61,810 nucleotides of DNA from Nemertoderma westbladi (Eukaryota > Xenacoelomorpha > Nemertodermatida > Nemertodermatidae), in the NCBI GenBank assembly GCA_032718475.1, contig JAUCBJ010001370.1:1-61810 (forward strand). Reading direction: 5' to 3'. The notes under the pieces were generated by a model. The model did not search any database. It had not been told where the DNA came from and saw only the letters and a list, made by a program, of their open reading frames with translations. Position numbers and translations under genes: made by a program. Position 1 is the stretch's first letter. Every line of letters starts with the position of its first letter. Below, piece after piece: positions 17,758 through 26,641 of the stretch.

Positions 17758-18567
17758 AGGGGGTAGCGGCCCCCTCCATATTTCTGTGTCGCATGATCTA
17801 TTCTCGTCCAAGGGGTTCGATGTTCTTACTCCTATTGGGGTATATTGTTGATATTGTGATGGGGGAATGTCACCCTGCCCCCCCCCCCCCCCCCCCCCCA
17901 CCGGTATGTTTGGTACTGGGGTTGATGTTAATATATTGGGGCCCATGCATCTATCCGCAATAATCCCCCCCTCCCCTGGGTATATGTTATGTCCTTGCAT
18001 GCTGTAGTCATACTGCTGTGCTGGTACCGGTATAGGCCTATCTACTTCTGGCCTCCCTGCCGGTATATACTCCGCGACTTCCGGGTTTAATCCCGTTGTT
18101 CGCGCTATCCTATCGCCTATATTATCTCTCTCAGCATGGCCTATAGTATGTGCAGTAAGGCCTACAGTATGTCCTGCAGTCTGTATGTGTCGCTCGGGAT
18201 CGAAGTTTAATCTTCTCGAGTGATCCTCCCCGCGGCTACCGTATTCTCGATCGGTAGGTATATCCCGTCGGGAAGTTTCTCTTCGACCCCCCCTTCTACT
18301 GCTCTCGTTCTCGTGCCGGTACATCCCGTACCCCTCTCTCTGCGCGCAATACGCCTCGTCAGGTCGCGCTCCTCCGGGGCGACGGCAATCTCCCGAAGTT
18401 CGACCCCTCTGACTCTCCGTCTCCACCTCTACTACCGACGGCTCGCTATCCGTCCTCGCTCTCCTGTCGTTCGCGGCGACACTTCTTCTACTCTCTTCCT
18501 TTCTTCTCTCTGTAGTGCAGTATTCCTGCTCGTGAGATCTCTCGTCGACCTCCCGGTTAAACTCCAC
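17572..18567 (-). CDS. BEL/Pao Gag leader ORF
   Basis: A 331-codon ATG-initiated ORF nearest the 5' LTR. The product is rich in Arg, Glu and Ser (about 1-130), then Pro/Gly/Tyr-rich, with a run of glycines encoded by a 22-base poly-C (plus strand, 17878-17899). No enzyme motif is visible. It overlaps the Gag-protease-RT frame by about 185 bp (17572-17757), offset by one base, so a programmed frameshift in that window is a reasonable mechanism. Equally, the two frames may once have been one. The poly-G tract lies upstream of the overlap and cannot by itself account for the offset. Confidence 0.75.
   Translation of the reverse strand: MEFNREVDERSHEQEYCTTERRKEESRRSVAANDRRARTDSEPSVVEVETESQRGRTSGDCRRPGGARPDEAYCAQREGYGMYRHENESSRRGGRRETSRRDIPTDREYGSRGEDHSRRLNFDPERHIQTAGHTVGLTAHTIGHAERDNIGDRIARTTGLNPEVAEYIPAGRPEVDRPIPVPAQQYDYSMQGHNIYPGEGGIIADRCMGPNILTSTPVPNIPVGGGGGGGQGDIPPSQYQQYTPIGVRTSNPLDENRSCDTEIWRGPLPPMIYPSQRKASKQDERTAPNGRTYTASIEPIGSASDGDGHVNRCTKNKDRVTTRGTIQIRWK
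17878..17899. repeat. 22-base poly-C within BEL/Pao Gag
   Basis: An uninterrupted C run (G on the coding strand) inside the Gag leader ORF. Similar runs lie at 7873-7893, 8202-8222 and 19129-19148. Length is likely to vary between copies and reads and would shift the Gag frame. Confidence 0.9.
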
Positions 18568-18741
18568 TGTTCTTCTTCCCTCTTCTGATCGGGCTCGACG
18601 CTTCGTCCGCCCTCTCGCGACGTCAACCTGTCTCTCTCTGCTCGAGTCTTCAGTCTTTAGTCTTTAGTCTAGTCTTTAGTTCGGTGGCTGGCAGCTACAG
18701 TTTGGTTTCTAATACTTAGGACAGCAGCTCAGTTCTAATAC
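18568..18741 (-). other. BEL/Pao 5' untranslated leader
   Basis: The segment between the 5' LTR and the Gag ATG, with repeated 'agtctttagtctttagtcta'. I looked for a tRNA primer-binding site directly after the LTR: the minus strand begins 'gtattagaactgagctgctg', which lacks the usual TGG start, so the primer site is unassigned. Confidence 0.5.
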
Positions 18742-19330
18742 TGTGACGGGATCCTCGGAGGATCTCGGTTTATCCAGTTTTTGGTTACCTAATTATGCGT
18801 CCCCGCCGTGTGAGTGAAAAGCGTTTCAATGTCAGATTAAGAGTTCTAATATTGTTGACGATGGTAGCCGGTAATATATAATAGGATAAGCACAGATACA
18901 GTTATTGCAGTAGATATAAAATATAGGTGAATAATGGCGGCAGTGGACGGTATTAGAAGTCACCGATGTGCCCTAACTGAACCGACTGACTGAATGAGAT
19001 AACTGAACTAAATGACATGGTAACTGGTAATATATTGCACGGTTGGCCGTATTACAGTACCCAGCCGATGCCTTTCCCCCATTGGCTAATAACTCACTTG
19101 TCACCCTTCTACTGCCCCTGGGTGTGCTCCCCCCCCCCCCCCCCCCCCGGCTGCTATCTCTCTCTCTCCCGGAGGTATAATCTCTGACCCCCGCTGTGTG
19201 TTCCCTTGGGGCCTATTGTCCCCGCTTATTGGGGTGATACAAGGTTGATTGGTAATCAACCTTGTAGTTCCAATATTGCTTAAAACCCAATTCTATGAGG
19301 GCCTGGCTAGCGGAATTGAATACGCTAACA
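18742..19330 (-). repeat. 5' LTR of BEL/Pao
   Basis: A 589-bp direct repeat of 7485-8074, bounded TG...CA, with a 20-base poly-C. About a dozen substitutions separate the two LTRs (for example 'ggttatcta' versus 'ggttaccta'), roughly 2%, suggesting a fairly recent insertion. Confidence 0.93.
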
Positions 19331-19480
19331 CCGACTGTGTGTGGCGTAGTTTGTTACTGACTGTGTGTGGTGTAGTTTGTTACCGACTGTGTGTGGCGTA
19401 GTTTGTTACCGACTGTGTGTGGCGTAGTTTGTTACCGACTGTGTGTTGCGTAGTTTGTTACCGACTGTGTGTGGCGTAGT
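19331..19480. repeat. 26-bp satellite, right remnant beyond BEL/Pao
   Basis: Nearly six units of the same satellite as 6146-7484. The first five bases (ccgac) are the right target-site duplication. The array ends by returning to LINE-J sequence at 'gtagtgttaattaaag'. Confidence 0.95.
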
Positions 19481-19913
19481 GTTAATTAAAGTGGTCCGCA
19501 ATTTCATCTTGTTTATCTGAAATACAGCCTTTGATAAGGAAAGACGATGATAAGATGCTTCGCGTTTTGTTGTTAAGCATATGGAGTATAACTGAACAGG
19601 TTTTTGTTATTAAGCATATGGAGTATAACTGACCATGTTTTGGAAATATTATTTTTGAATTTCTCAAAGAGCGAAGAAAAGTGTAATACATTCCGTATGA
19701 TGGTTGTTAGAAAATTTTTAAATTTTATATATTAGGATTTGTTTTCTATGGATTTCGTTTTTAAGTAGACTGCATAGAGTTTGTGCTTACATTTAATGGA
19801 CTCATACATAGACTCTGTTATCCAAGGTTTGCACACATTTATAATTTTCTTTTCTTTGACAGGAAAACTGTTCACATATAAGGATTGATGCGTTTCAACG
19901 AATATGTTACAAG
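19481..19913 (-). pseudogene. LINE-J copy 1: pre-RT region
   Basis: The minus strand encodes pieces resembling the Jockey/CR1 segment just before RT: 'VCKPWITESMYESIKCKHK', then 'NSKIIFPKHGQ' and 'ISDKQDEIADHFN', with frame breaks. It is nearly identical to 33852-34280 in unit 2, where it is not interrupted by the R2-like element. The last 12 bp (atatgttacaag, 19902-19913) are the left target-site duplication of that insertion. Confidence 0.85.
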
Positions 19914-20103
19914 ACAATGTTATTGACTTATTTATTTATAGGCCTAAGTACTGTTACAACGGCATACTGCAGTACTGCTGTATTGCCAAAACTGAGTTGT
20001 GCCTACTGCGCTACCGAACTTACCTTAACACTGCACACTGTCTCTGTAATAATTTTAATTATTTAATATAAATGCTTGACGATCATTACACAATTATGTG
20101 ATT

Positions 20104-22380
20104 ATGTCGCAAAGTTCCCAGCGATGTTGCGGCTGCGTGGTCGCATTATGCGGCCCTTCCACCAAGTGCCGGTGCGTCCGCGCGGGTAGTCCATGCACCG
20201 GGTGCAAACCATCGGACGACGGCCGGTGTGGGAACCCCAACAACTTGTCGGTTTCCACCGCGTTAACGAGCGAGGGAGAAGAATCGGACTCGGATTCGTT
20301 TGCGAGTGCGGACTCGTACACGAGGAGTGGCGTGGTCACCCAGATCCCGGTACTCCGCGCAGACGAAACCGACAGTGGTGCTGGAATGATGCCATCGAAC
20401 TCCTCCTCGTTGGCTAACGATCCGGATCCCGCAGCAACTCCCTCTCCTCTTCCATCGGGGCCATCGACATCCAACCGACTGGAGGCTGCCTTCGATGGGC
20501 CGTGGCTTAATGCCCCCGGTTCGTCGACCGATCCGGACTGGGAGGCCCGCCACGCCCGCCTCACCCGGGTGGTCTGTCGCCAGTACACGGTGCCAGGCGG
20601 CAACGTTGGGCGCAAAGTGGCGGACGTGCTCGCAAGCGAGGTGGAGAAGTTGACTGATGGGGTCTACCCCTCGGAGAGACCCCTTTGTTTCCTTGCCACG
20701 ATGTTCCAGCGGGACCCCGATGTGGTGAAGGGGGCGGACATCCGGCGGACCATTCTGCGTCGACTCGGGATGTGGGAACGGGAGGAGTTCCGTCAGCTCA
20801 TAGCTGAGGCGGAGCGCTGCAGCGCGAGATTCGCCCGCTCCCTTCGCTCAGCCCCACCTAACATGGCCAGGACCTACAACCGGAAGATCCTGGCCGGGCA
20901 GAACCGGTCCGCGGTCCGCCTCGTAACGGACCGGGACAGCGGTGGAGTGCTGGACCCCGAGTCCCAGGCTGAGGGTCAGCCGGTCGGCGTAACCGTTCGC
21001 GACGTCCTCGCCGCGAAACACCCGGCTCAGTTGGACGTCTCGCCAGACGCGTTCGACCCGTGCGACGAGTTGCCCCCCTTCGAAGCGGTGGACATTACGG
21101 GGCAACTCGTCTTGAAGGTATCGCGGTACCTTAGTGGTAGCGCCGGGCCCATTGGTGGTGACGCCGAACTGTGGAGTGCCCTCCTCACCCGCTACGAGGC
21201 GCACAGCTCCCGCCTCCGCGAGGCAGTCGCCGGGTTGGCTCGACGCCTCGCCAACTCGGTGGTCCCGTGGGGGGAAATCCGGGCGCTCCGAGCATGCCGC
21301 CTCGTCGCTATCGACAAGGAGCCCGGCGTCCGGCCGATCGGGATCGGTGAAGTTCTGTACCGGCTCACCACGAACTGCCTCACCTCGGCCACTAAAATGG
21401 ACTTTATAACTGAGTGTGGGGCGGACCAGCTCTGTGCGGGAGTGAAGGCTGGGATTGAAGGCGCGGTCCACGCGATGTCAGCGATGTTCGAGCAACCCTC
21501 CACCGAGTGTATGCTCCTCGTTGACGCCGCAAATGCCTTCAACAGCCTGAGTCGTCCTGTGGCCTTATGGAACGCGCGCGTTTACTGGCACCGGTGCTCC
21601 CGGTACCTGTATAACGCTTATAACGGCCACGCAGCCCTCTACCTACAGGGGTCTAGCAAACCACTGTGGAGTAGGGAGGGCTATACACAGGGCGACCCGG
21701 CCGCCATGCTGGGCTACGGCTGTGGGACTCTCCCCATGGTCCGCTCGCTGAGGGAAGTCGGATCGCTAACGCCCCCTAGCGATCCGCCACCCTGCAACCT
21801 GCCACTCAGACTCAGTGATCCGCCACCCGGTGACCCGCCATCCAGCGATCCGCCACCCAGAGACCCGTCGTCTGGCGTCCCGCAATCCGGCGACCAGAAA
21901 CCCAGAGATCCGTCGTCAGACGACCCGCAATCCGGCGAACCGCCACCCGGAGACCCGCCACCCTGCGACCCGCCACCCGGCGACATGCCACCCTTCGACC
22001 CGCTACCCGGCGACCCGCGACCCGGCCACCCGCCACCTGGCGACCCACCACCCTTCGACCCGCTACCCGGCGACCCGCCACCCGGCCACCCGCCACCTGG
22101 CGACCCGCCACCCGGCGACACGCCATCCATCGACCCGCCACCCGGCGACCCGCCACCCGGCGACACGCCACCCTACGACCCGCACTCGCCGGTGACCCAC
22201 CACTCAGACTCGGTGATCCGCCACCTGGCGACCCGACAACGAGGCACCCGCCACACAGAGACCCGCCACCCTGCGACCCGCGACCCAGAGACCCACTATC
22301 CGCCAATACGCCACCCAGAGACCCGCTACCCGTCAACACGCAACCCTGCTACCCACCACCCAGAGACCCGCCACCTGTAA
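20104..22380 (+). CDS. R2-like polyprotein, N-terminal part to RT motif B, then repeat expansion
   Basis: I start this at the ATG at 20104. The N-terminus has a dense cysteine cluster ('RCCGC', 'CRCVRAGSPCTGC', 'GRCGNP') likely to bind zinc and nucleic acid. RT proper runs from about 21270: 'RLVAIDKEPGVRPIGIGEV', motif A 'LLVDAANAFNSLSRP', and motif B 'GYTQGDPAAM' at 21679-21708. After 'VRSLREVG' the frame enters a 15-bp tandem array coding Asp-Pro-Pro-Pro-Gly repeats, loses the original frame near 22190 and stops at 22380. The expected motif C lies beyond in another frame. This separates the catalytic halves of RT, so this copy is probably inactive. Confidence 0.85.
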   Translation: MSQSSQRCCGCVVALCGPSTKCRCVRAGSPCTGCKPSDDGRCGNPNNLSVSTALTSEGEESDSDSFASADSYTRSGVVTQIPVLRADETDSGAGMMPSNSSSLANDPDPAATPSPLPSGPSTSNRLEAAFDGPWLNAPGSSTDPDWEARHARLTRVVCRQYTVPGGNVGRKVADVLASEVEKLTDGVYPSERPLCFLATMFQRDPDVVKGADIRRTILRRLGMWEREEFRQLIAEAERCSARFARSLRSAPPNMARTYNRKILAGQNRSAVRLVTDRDSGGVLDPESQAEGQPVGVTVRDVLAAKHPAQLDVSPDAFDPCDELPPFEAVDITGQLVLKVSRYLSGSAGPIGGDAELWSALLTRYEAHSSRLREAVAGLARRLANSVVPWGEIRALRACRLVAIDKEPGVRPIGIGEVLYRLTTNCLTSATKMDFITECGADQLCAGVKAGIEGAVHAMSAMFEQPSTECMLLVDAANAFNSLSRPVALWNARVYWHRCSRYLYNAYNGHAALYLQGSSKPLWSREGYTQGDPAAMLGYGCGTLPMVRSLREVGSLTPPSDPPPCNLPLRLSDPPPGDPPSSDPPPRDPSSGVPQSGDQKPRDPSSDDPQSGEPPPGDPPPCDPPPGDMPPFDPLPGDPRPGHPPPGDPPPFDPLPGDPPPGHPPPGDPPPGDTPSIDPPPGDPPPGDTPPYDPHSPVTHHSDSVIRHLATRQRGTRHTETRHPATRDPETHYPPIRHPETRYPSTRNPATHHPETRHL
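21770..22375 (+). repeat. 15-bp minisatellite inserted in R2-like RT
   Basis: About 600 bp of GC-rich repeats built on a 15-bp unit close to 'gacccgccacccggc'. In frame this gives repeated DPPPG, degenerating on the right to 'acccgccac' variants with 'agag'. In related RTs the stretch between the 'GDP' motif and YADD is only a few tens of residues, so nearly all of this is an insertion or expansion. Confidence 0.93.
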
Positions 22381-23936
22381 GTACCACCTGCTGGCAAAAG
22401 CAGTGTTGGTACGCTGATGACGCCTCGTCAGCGGGGTCCGTCACCGGAGTGTGGGAATGGTGGGAGGAGCTGCGCCACTGTGGACCCCGAATTGGCTACA
22501 AACCGGAGCCCGCAAAGAGCTACCTTGTTGTAAAACCGGAGTACGTGAGGAGAGCGACGGAGGTGTTCGGGGATTCTGGAGTCCGGATCGTATCCGGCCA
22601 CCGTTTCCTCGGTGGTTACGTGGGGGACTCCCAGGGACTGCGGGAGTTCATAGCGGAGAAAGTGGCGGGGTGGGTTGCGAGTATCGCCCAGCTCTCCGAG
22701 GTGGCCGTGGAGTACCCGCAGACCGCCCACACCGGTATGTCCCGCTGCATCCAGGCGGAGTGGGACTACCTACTCCGGGTGGTGGAGACAAGGGACGAGG
22801 ATCTGGCGCCAATCCGCCAGGAGCTGTTGCGGCGCTTCATCCCAGCCCTCTTTGGGACTTCCCCCAGATCTGTGGATGAGGAGCTCGTCCTCCTTCCTGT
22901 CCGCCATGGTGGGATCGGCATCCGGGACCCCCTGATGCGGAGGGGTTACGCGAGGGAGGCGTCGCTATCTGGGACTGCTGGGGTGGTCGAGGCACTGACG
23001 ACTGGTTGTCCCCTTAACGTTGCTGACCACTCCGCCTGCCTCGCCTCCGCGTTGGCTGCGAGTCGCGTCGCCCAGGACGCCGCCTATAAGGCAGCGATGG
23101 AGTCCGCCATCCAATCCGTCCCGGCCGAAAGGCGCCGTACTGTGGACCGTACGGTGTCCCACAAGACGGGTGGGTGGCTGTCGGCGCAGCCCTCCGTGGT
23201 CGATAACACCGACCTGGCCCCGGAGGTGTTCCGAGACAACCTCGCGCTGAGGTACGGCCTCACGCCGCCCGGCCTCCCGGCGAAGTGTGAGGGGTGTGGG
23301 GAGCCGTTTACGACAACCCACGCCCTGAACTGCAAGTCGGGTGGCCTGATTATAAAGCGGCACGATGAGGTCCGGGAGGTCTTCGGGGACCTTATCGCCT
23401 CTGCCTTTGGTGGGTCGTGTGTGCAGCGTGAAGTCACGCTGTGCACCGGCTACCTGGACAGAAGGGGCCGCGAGGTGGGAGGAGTTAGGGCTGATCTCCT
23501 GGCGAGGGGAGTCTGGACCGAGCAGAGGGTGGCGTCTTTCGATATTGCGATCGTAAACGCCGACGCCCCCTCATATGCTCACCGGTCCTTGGACTCTGTC
23601 CTCGAGCAGAGAGTCCGAGCCAAGAAGGTGCACTATAGCGCGGTGTGCGAGGATAGAAGGTTCTCCTTCACCCCCCTTGTCGGAACCACCGATGGGGTGT
23701 GGTGCAAGGAGACCGATACCTTCATCAGCCACCTCGCTGAGACCCTTGTGGCTCGGCGGCAGGGGATGCGGGATCGTGGCCTAGCCTGCGTTCTCGGGGG
23801 AGTTCGGAGGCGGCTTCAGTTCGCGCTCCTCCGCTCCAACTCCCTCTGTTTGCGTGGTGGCCGGCGTCCCTGGAGGGCGCTGGGCTTTGGGGATGGTGCG
23901 GGTCTGCGGGGGAATGACCTCGCAGACTATTATTAA
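22377..23936 (+). CDS. R2-like polyprotein, RT motif C to endonuclease
   Basis: The frame opens on the array side and reaches RT motif C 'CWYADDASSAG' (YADD at 22410-22421), 'KPEPAKSYLVV' and the thumb region 'HRFLGGYVGD'. The C-terminal part holds a CCHC finger 'CEGCGEPFTTTHALNC' followed by 'GGLIIKRHDEV', then the restriction-like endonuclease: 'VRADLLA', 'SFDIAIV' and 'RAKKVHYSAV', matching the PD-(D/E)xK plus K-x3-Y arrangement of R2-type elements. The endonuclease would nick the target for target-primed reverse transcription. It is one frame away from the N-terminal half because of the repeat array. Stop TAA is at 23934-23936. Confidence 0.9.
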   Translation, partial: VSTTCWQKQCWYADDASSAGSVTGVWEWWEELRHCGPRIGYKPEPAKSYLVVKPEYVRRATEVFGDSGVRIVSGHRFLGGYVGDSQGLREFIAEKVAGWVASIAQLSEVAVEYPQTAHTGMSRCIQAEWDYLLRVVETRDEDLAPIRQELLRRFIPALFGTSPRSVDEELVLLPVRHGGIGIRDPLMRRGYAREASLSGTAGVVEALTTGCPLNVADHSACLASALAASRVAQDAAYKAAMESAIQSVPAERRRTVDRTVSHKTGGWLSAQPSVVDNTDLAPEVFRDNLALRYGLTPPGLPAKCEGCGEPFTTTHALNCKSGGLIIKRHDEVREVFGDLIASAFGGSCVQREVTLCTGYLDRRGREVGGVRADLLARGVWTEQRVASFDIAIVNADAPSYAHRSLDSVLEQRVRAKKVHYSAVCEDRRFSFTPLVGTTDGVWCKETDTFISHLAETLVARRQGMRDRGLACVLGGVRRRLQFALLRSNSLCLRGGRRPWRALGFGDGAGLRGNDLADYY

Positions 23937-24087
23937 TTCACGGTGCACCATTTTTAATTGTATGTTAAATTTTATTGTCTTAATTGTTTTGTTCTGATTG
24001 GTGGTGGGATGCTGGTGCAGTTTTATATTTAATTTTGGTTTTATGGATTTGGATATTCAATATAATGTTAGAGTTATATGTTACAAG

Positions 24088-24190
24088 CAGAATTGGGCTC
24101 GGATTGATGAAATATTGGGTCCCAACCATTAGAATCAGATAGGGATTGTAATTTAGAAGCCAAAATTTTAACATTTTTTGGGTTAATGTT
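24088..24190 (-). pseudogene. LINE-J copy 1: most 5' preserved piece
   Basis: Continues LINE-J beyond the R2-like element. In antisense it reads 'INPKNVKILASKLQS' and 'NGWDPIFHQSEPNS', matching 34289-34392 of unit 2. It then joins a degraded LINE-R fragment. Confidence 0.8.
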
Positions 24191-24850
24191 AAAACCCGCC
24201 GAGCATTCTTGTGTTATGTGCCATTCAGAGATTTGTTGTCCTGAGCAGTTAGAGCACAGGAGGGGGTCCCATAGATGAGTATTGGTTCTACAGCTGCTCT
24301 AAATAATCGAACTATAGGTTTCCGATGTATTTTATTACATTGTATATTGAAATATATTGCATTATTGTTATTATTGCATTATTATATATATTGCGGATGA
24401 TTGATATTGACATATGGAGGCCGTAAGGATGTCCATCGCAGACATAAAAATTATCAGGTAGTATTTCCAGGTTTTCCTTTTTATCTGAGCCGCAATCTGA
24501 ATGGTTAGAGCGCCAGACTTCTAACTTGTTCACCTGTCCGATACCACCTGGACGTCATTGCCGAATTCCTTAATTTGCGCCCAATGAAACTTATAGTAAT
24601 ATAAACCACTCATTCACCCAAAATAATAAAGTATACTATAATATGCGCTCACAAATCTTGGAAAGCCGATTCAATGCTGCCAATGACTTCCAATTACGTA
24701 TTCGAAGGCCTTCACCTGACTTCCGGATCCATGATCCTAGGTAACAGAAGTCATCCACATGCTCAAGCACACCATCCTTAGAGCTTATGCTCAAACAATC
24801 AGTTTACTCATACAATCAGACATTTCCTGAAGACTGTCAAGGTTAACAGC
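24191..24850 (-). mobile_element. Degraded LINE-R fragment with internal insert
   Basis: Two blocks (about 24205-24326 and 24649-24850) match, in antisense, the RT-to-C-terminal part of LINE-R, for example 'agagatttgttgtcc' and 'ggatccatgatcctaggtaac'. Between them sits about 320 bp not found in LINE-R, AT-rich and including a tRNA-like segment. The same arrangement is present at 34396-35035, so fragment and insert predate the duplication. Confidence 0.75.
24482..24560 (+). mobile_element. tRNA-like segment, possible SINE head
   Basis: 'aatggttagagcgccagact' looks like a tRNA D-arm (A-box side) running into an anticodon arm with loop ctTCTaa. 'ttcacctgtccgatacc' resembles a decayed T-arm/B-box. 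The anticodon stem no longer pairs, so it is not a working tRNA. A tRNA-Arg(TCT)-type SINE is the simplest reading. A second copy is at about 34677-34755. Confidence 0.4.
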
Positions 24851-25054
24851 TATAATTTTAATTGTAATTGTATTTACTTATTTTATGTGCTACTTCAAAC
24901 TAATTTTAATTGTGATCTATGATCACTTATCCGTTGGATAAATTAAACGCTGTCGCTTCATTATTTATTAATATTTCATATTACATATTCATATTTATAT
25001 CATATTTATATCATATTCTATACATATGTGTATATAAGAAACGAGTATAATCCT

Positions 25055-26641
25055 ATGATGAGTATTTCAAACTATAAAGTATTTAATGACTCAGTCCACG
25101 GCCTCATAGAAGTCCATCCTCTCCTCATTCGTTTCATCGACACACCGGAGTTCCAACGCCTCAGGCACATCAGCCAGCTTGGCGCGGTTTATCATGTGTT
25201 CCCTGGGGCTTCTCACAACCGGTTTGAACACGGAATAGGAACTGCCCATCTCGCCAAACTCGCTGTGGAGGAGTTACAGAGGGTTCAACCCGTACTCAAG
25301 ATCTCTGATGTGGACTCCCTCTGCGTACAACTCGCTGGATTAACGCACGACCTTGGTCATGGGCCTTTCAGCCACACTTTTGATAAAATAGTGAAAAACG
25401 TCCTCCCAGATGTGCAGTGGTCTCATGAAGTTTATTCTGTAGAAATGTTAGATTATATAGTAAGAAAATACAAGTTTCAAACGATTATGGAGGAGTATGG
25501 GATGATGGAAAAGGATTTCTGCTTCGTCAAAAAATATATAGCAGGAAATAAATACAACTGCAAATGTGAGCAAAAACACATGATAATGAATGAAAAGTAC
25601 TTCTTATCGCAAATAGTAGCTAATGAGCAGACAGGAATTGATGTAGATAAGTTTGACTACTTCGCACGTGACTGTCATGCACTTGGGATGAAAATATCAT
25701 TCGATCACATAAGATTGATAAAATTTACTAGAGTTGGGGAAATCGATATTTCCGGGTCTAATGTGGTAATGGTAGATGGTCCAAACCCAGTTGTAATGGA
25801 GAGATGTGGCCCCGATGGAATAGCGAATGATGGATCTGGCCAAAACCTAATCGACATATCTGGGTCTAGTAGCAGATCTTCAAGGGGTGAATGTGAATCT
25901 AAGTTAGAATCAGATATATCCTCACCAGTTCAGCGGTTTCTCATCTACCGTGAAAAGGAGTGGTTTAACATTTTCTCAATGTTCCAGACTCGTTGCGATC
26001 TTCATCGACGGGTATATCAACACCGAGTCATAGTGGCCATCGATTTAATGCTCCAAGAAATACTAGAGCTGTCGGAACCATATATAAAATTTTTCGACAA
26101 AAGTCGACAAAATATGAAAATTTCGGAGATCATAAAAAGTAACAACATGGAACTCTATGTTAGACTTACAGACCAGGTGTTGCGCGACATAGAGAACTCA
26201 GATGACGTCAGGCTAGAAAGGCCACAGAGTCTCCTACAGGACATACAATGCCGAAAGTTATTTCACTGCCTTGGACAGACGCCACTCCCCTCGAACTATA
26301 TCGTAAGAAAACAAGAAATCCAGCAGGAGTTGCTAAAATCACTACCATCCCAGGGTAACGCTGAAGATTTCGTTATCTGGGAGTATACAATGGGCTACGG
26401 CAAGCGCGAATTGGACCCGGTAGAGGATATTTGGTACTACAATAAGCACGGGAATGTTTTCCAGAAGAAGAAAGATTCTCTATCCAAAATGTTTCCCACC
26501 CAGTTCCAGGACCACTACCTCCGTGTCTATTGGAAAGCGCGTACCTCAGTAAATGAATCTGAATCAAGATTGACAGATGCCAAATATTCATTCAATAATT
26601 GGTGCACGAGAAATGGTTTTACCAACCAACAATCTTTTTAA
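25055..26641 (+). CDS. SAMHD1-like HD-domain dNTP triphosphohydrolase, copy 2
   Basis: A 528-aa intronless ORF. The frame is open nine codons further upstream, but only from a GTG, so I use the ATG-ATG aligned with copies 1 and 3. All catalytic and GTP-site positions listed for copy 1 are unchanged. Differences include V for G at 45, E for D at 72, a shorter Ser-rich insert, Q in place of ETE before 'GNAED', and F for V in 'IKFFDKS'. 'tatataag' lies about 20 bp before the ATG and may be part of a promoter. AATAAA is at 26851. Synonymous and nonsynonymous changes are both few, consistent with a recent duplication. Confidence 0.9.
   Translation: MMSISNYKVFNDSVHGLIEVHPLLIRFIDTPEFQRLRHISQLGAVYHVFPGASHNRFEHGIGTAHLAKLAVEELQRVQPVLKISDVDSLCVQLAGLTHDLGHGPFSHTFDKIVKNVLPDVQWSHEVYSVEMLDYIVRKYKFQTIMEEYGMMEKDFCFVKKYIAGNKYNCKCEQKHMIMNEKYFLSQIVANEQTGIDVDKFDYFARDCHALGMKISFDHIRLIKFTRVGEIDISGSNVVMVDGPNPVVMERCGPDGIANDGSGQNLIDISGSSSRSSRGECESKLESDISSPVQRFLIYREKEWFNIFSMFQTRCDLHRRVYQHRVIVAIDLMLQEILELSEPYIKFFDKSRQNMKISEIIKSNNMELYVRLTDQVLRDIENSDDVRLERPQSLLQDIQCRKLFHCLGQTPLPSNYIVRKQEIQQELLKSLPSQGNAEDFVIWEYTMGYGKRELDPVEDIWYYNKHGNVFQKKKDSLSKMFPTQFQDHYLRVYWKARTSVNESESRLTDAKYSFNNWCTRNGFTNQQSF

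Larger units (their letters stand above)
7485..19330 (-). mobile_element. BEL/Pao LTR retrotransposon, 11.8 kb, minus orientation
   Basis: Complete LTR-to-LTR element inserted in the 26-bp satellite. On the minus strand the order is 5' LTR (18742-19330), Gag leader, Gag-protease-RT, RNase H, integrase, a 48-bp minisatellite, an extra ORF, a purine-rich tract and the 3' LTR (7485-8074). Domain types and order (Gag-like, LVDSGA protease, YVDD RT, RNase H, DDE integrase with a C-terminal domain) are those of BEL/Pao. Its length is unusual, mainly because of the extra 863-aa ORF. Three lesions in pol (TAG at 15381, a frameshift near 14045, and an insertion plus stop near 13600) suggest this copy is not autonomous, although its LTRs are only about 2% diverged. 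Confidence 0.93.
19914..24075 (+). mobile_element. R2-like non-LTR retrotransposon with restriction-like endonuclease
   Basis: A 4,162-bp GC-rich element inserted in LINE-J and flanked by a perfect 12-bp direct repeat (19902-19913 and 24076-24087). The uninterrupted paralogous site is at about 34269-34285 ('catgttataagcagaatt'). One long coding region carries an N-terminal cysteine cluster, an RT and a C-terminal CCHC plus PD-(D/E)xK endonuclease, so it belongs to the RLE-bearing (R2/CRE-type) LINEs and not to the APE LINEs elsewhere in the window. No poly-A tail is visible; the 3' end is 'gttagagtt'. Its GC content contrasts sharply with the host DNA. Confidence 0.9.

Noticed and set aside
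12593-17766. Several plus-strand ORFs of 60-220 codons across BEL/Pao
   Set aside because: They are shadows of the minus-strand Gag-Pol coding frames.
24482-24560. A functional tRNA-Arg gene
   Set aside because: The anticodon stem does not pair and the T-arm is degraded; at best a SINE remnant.
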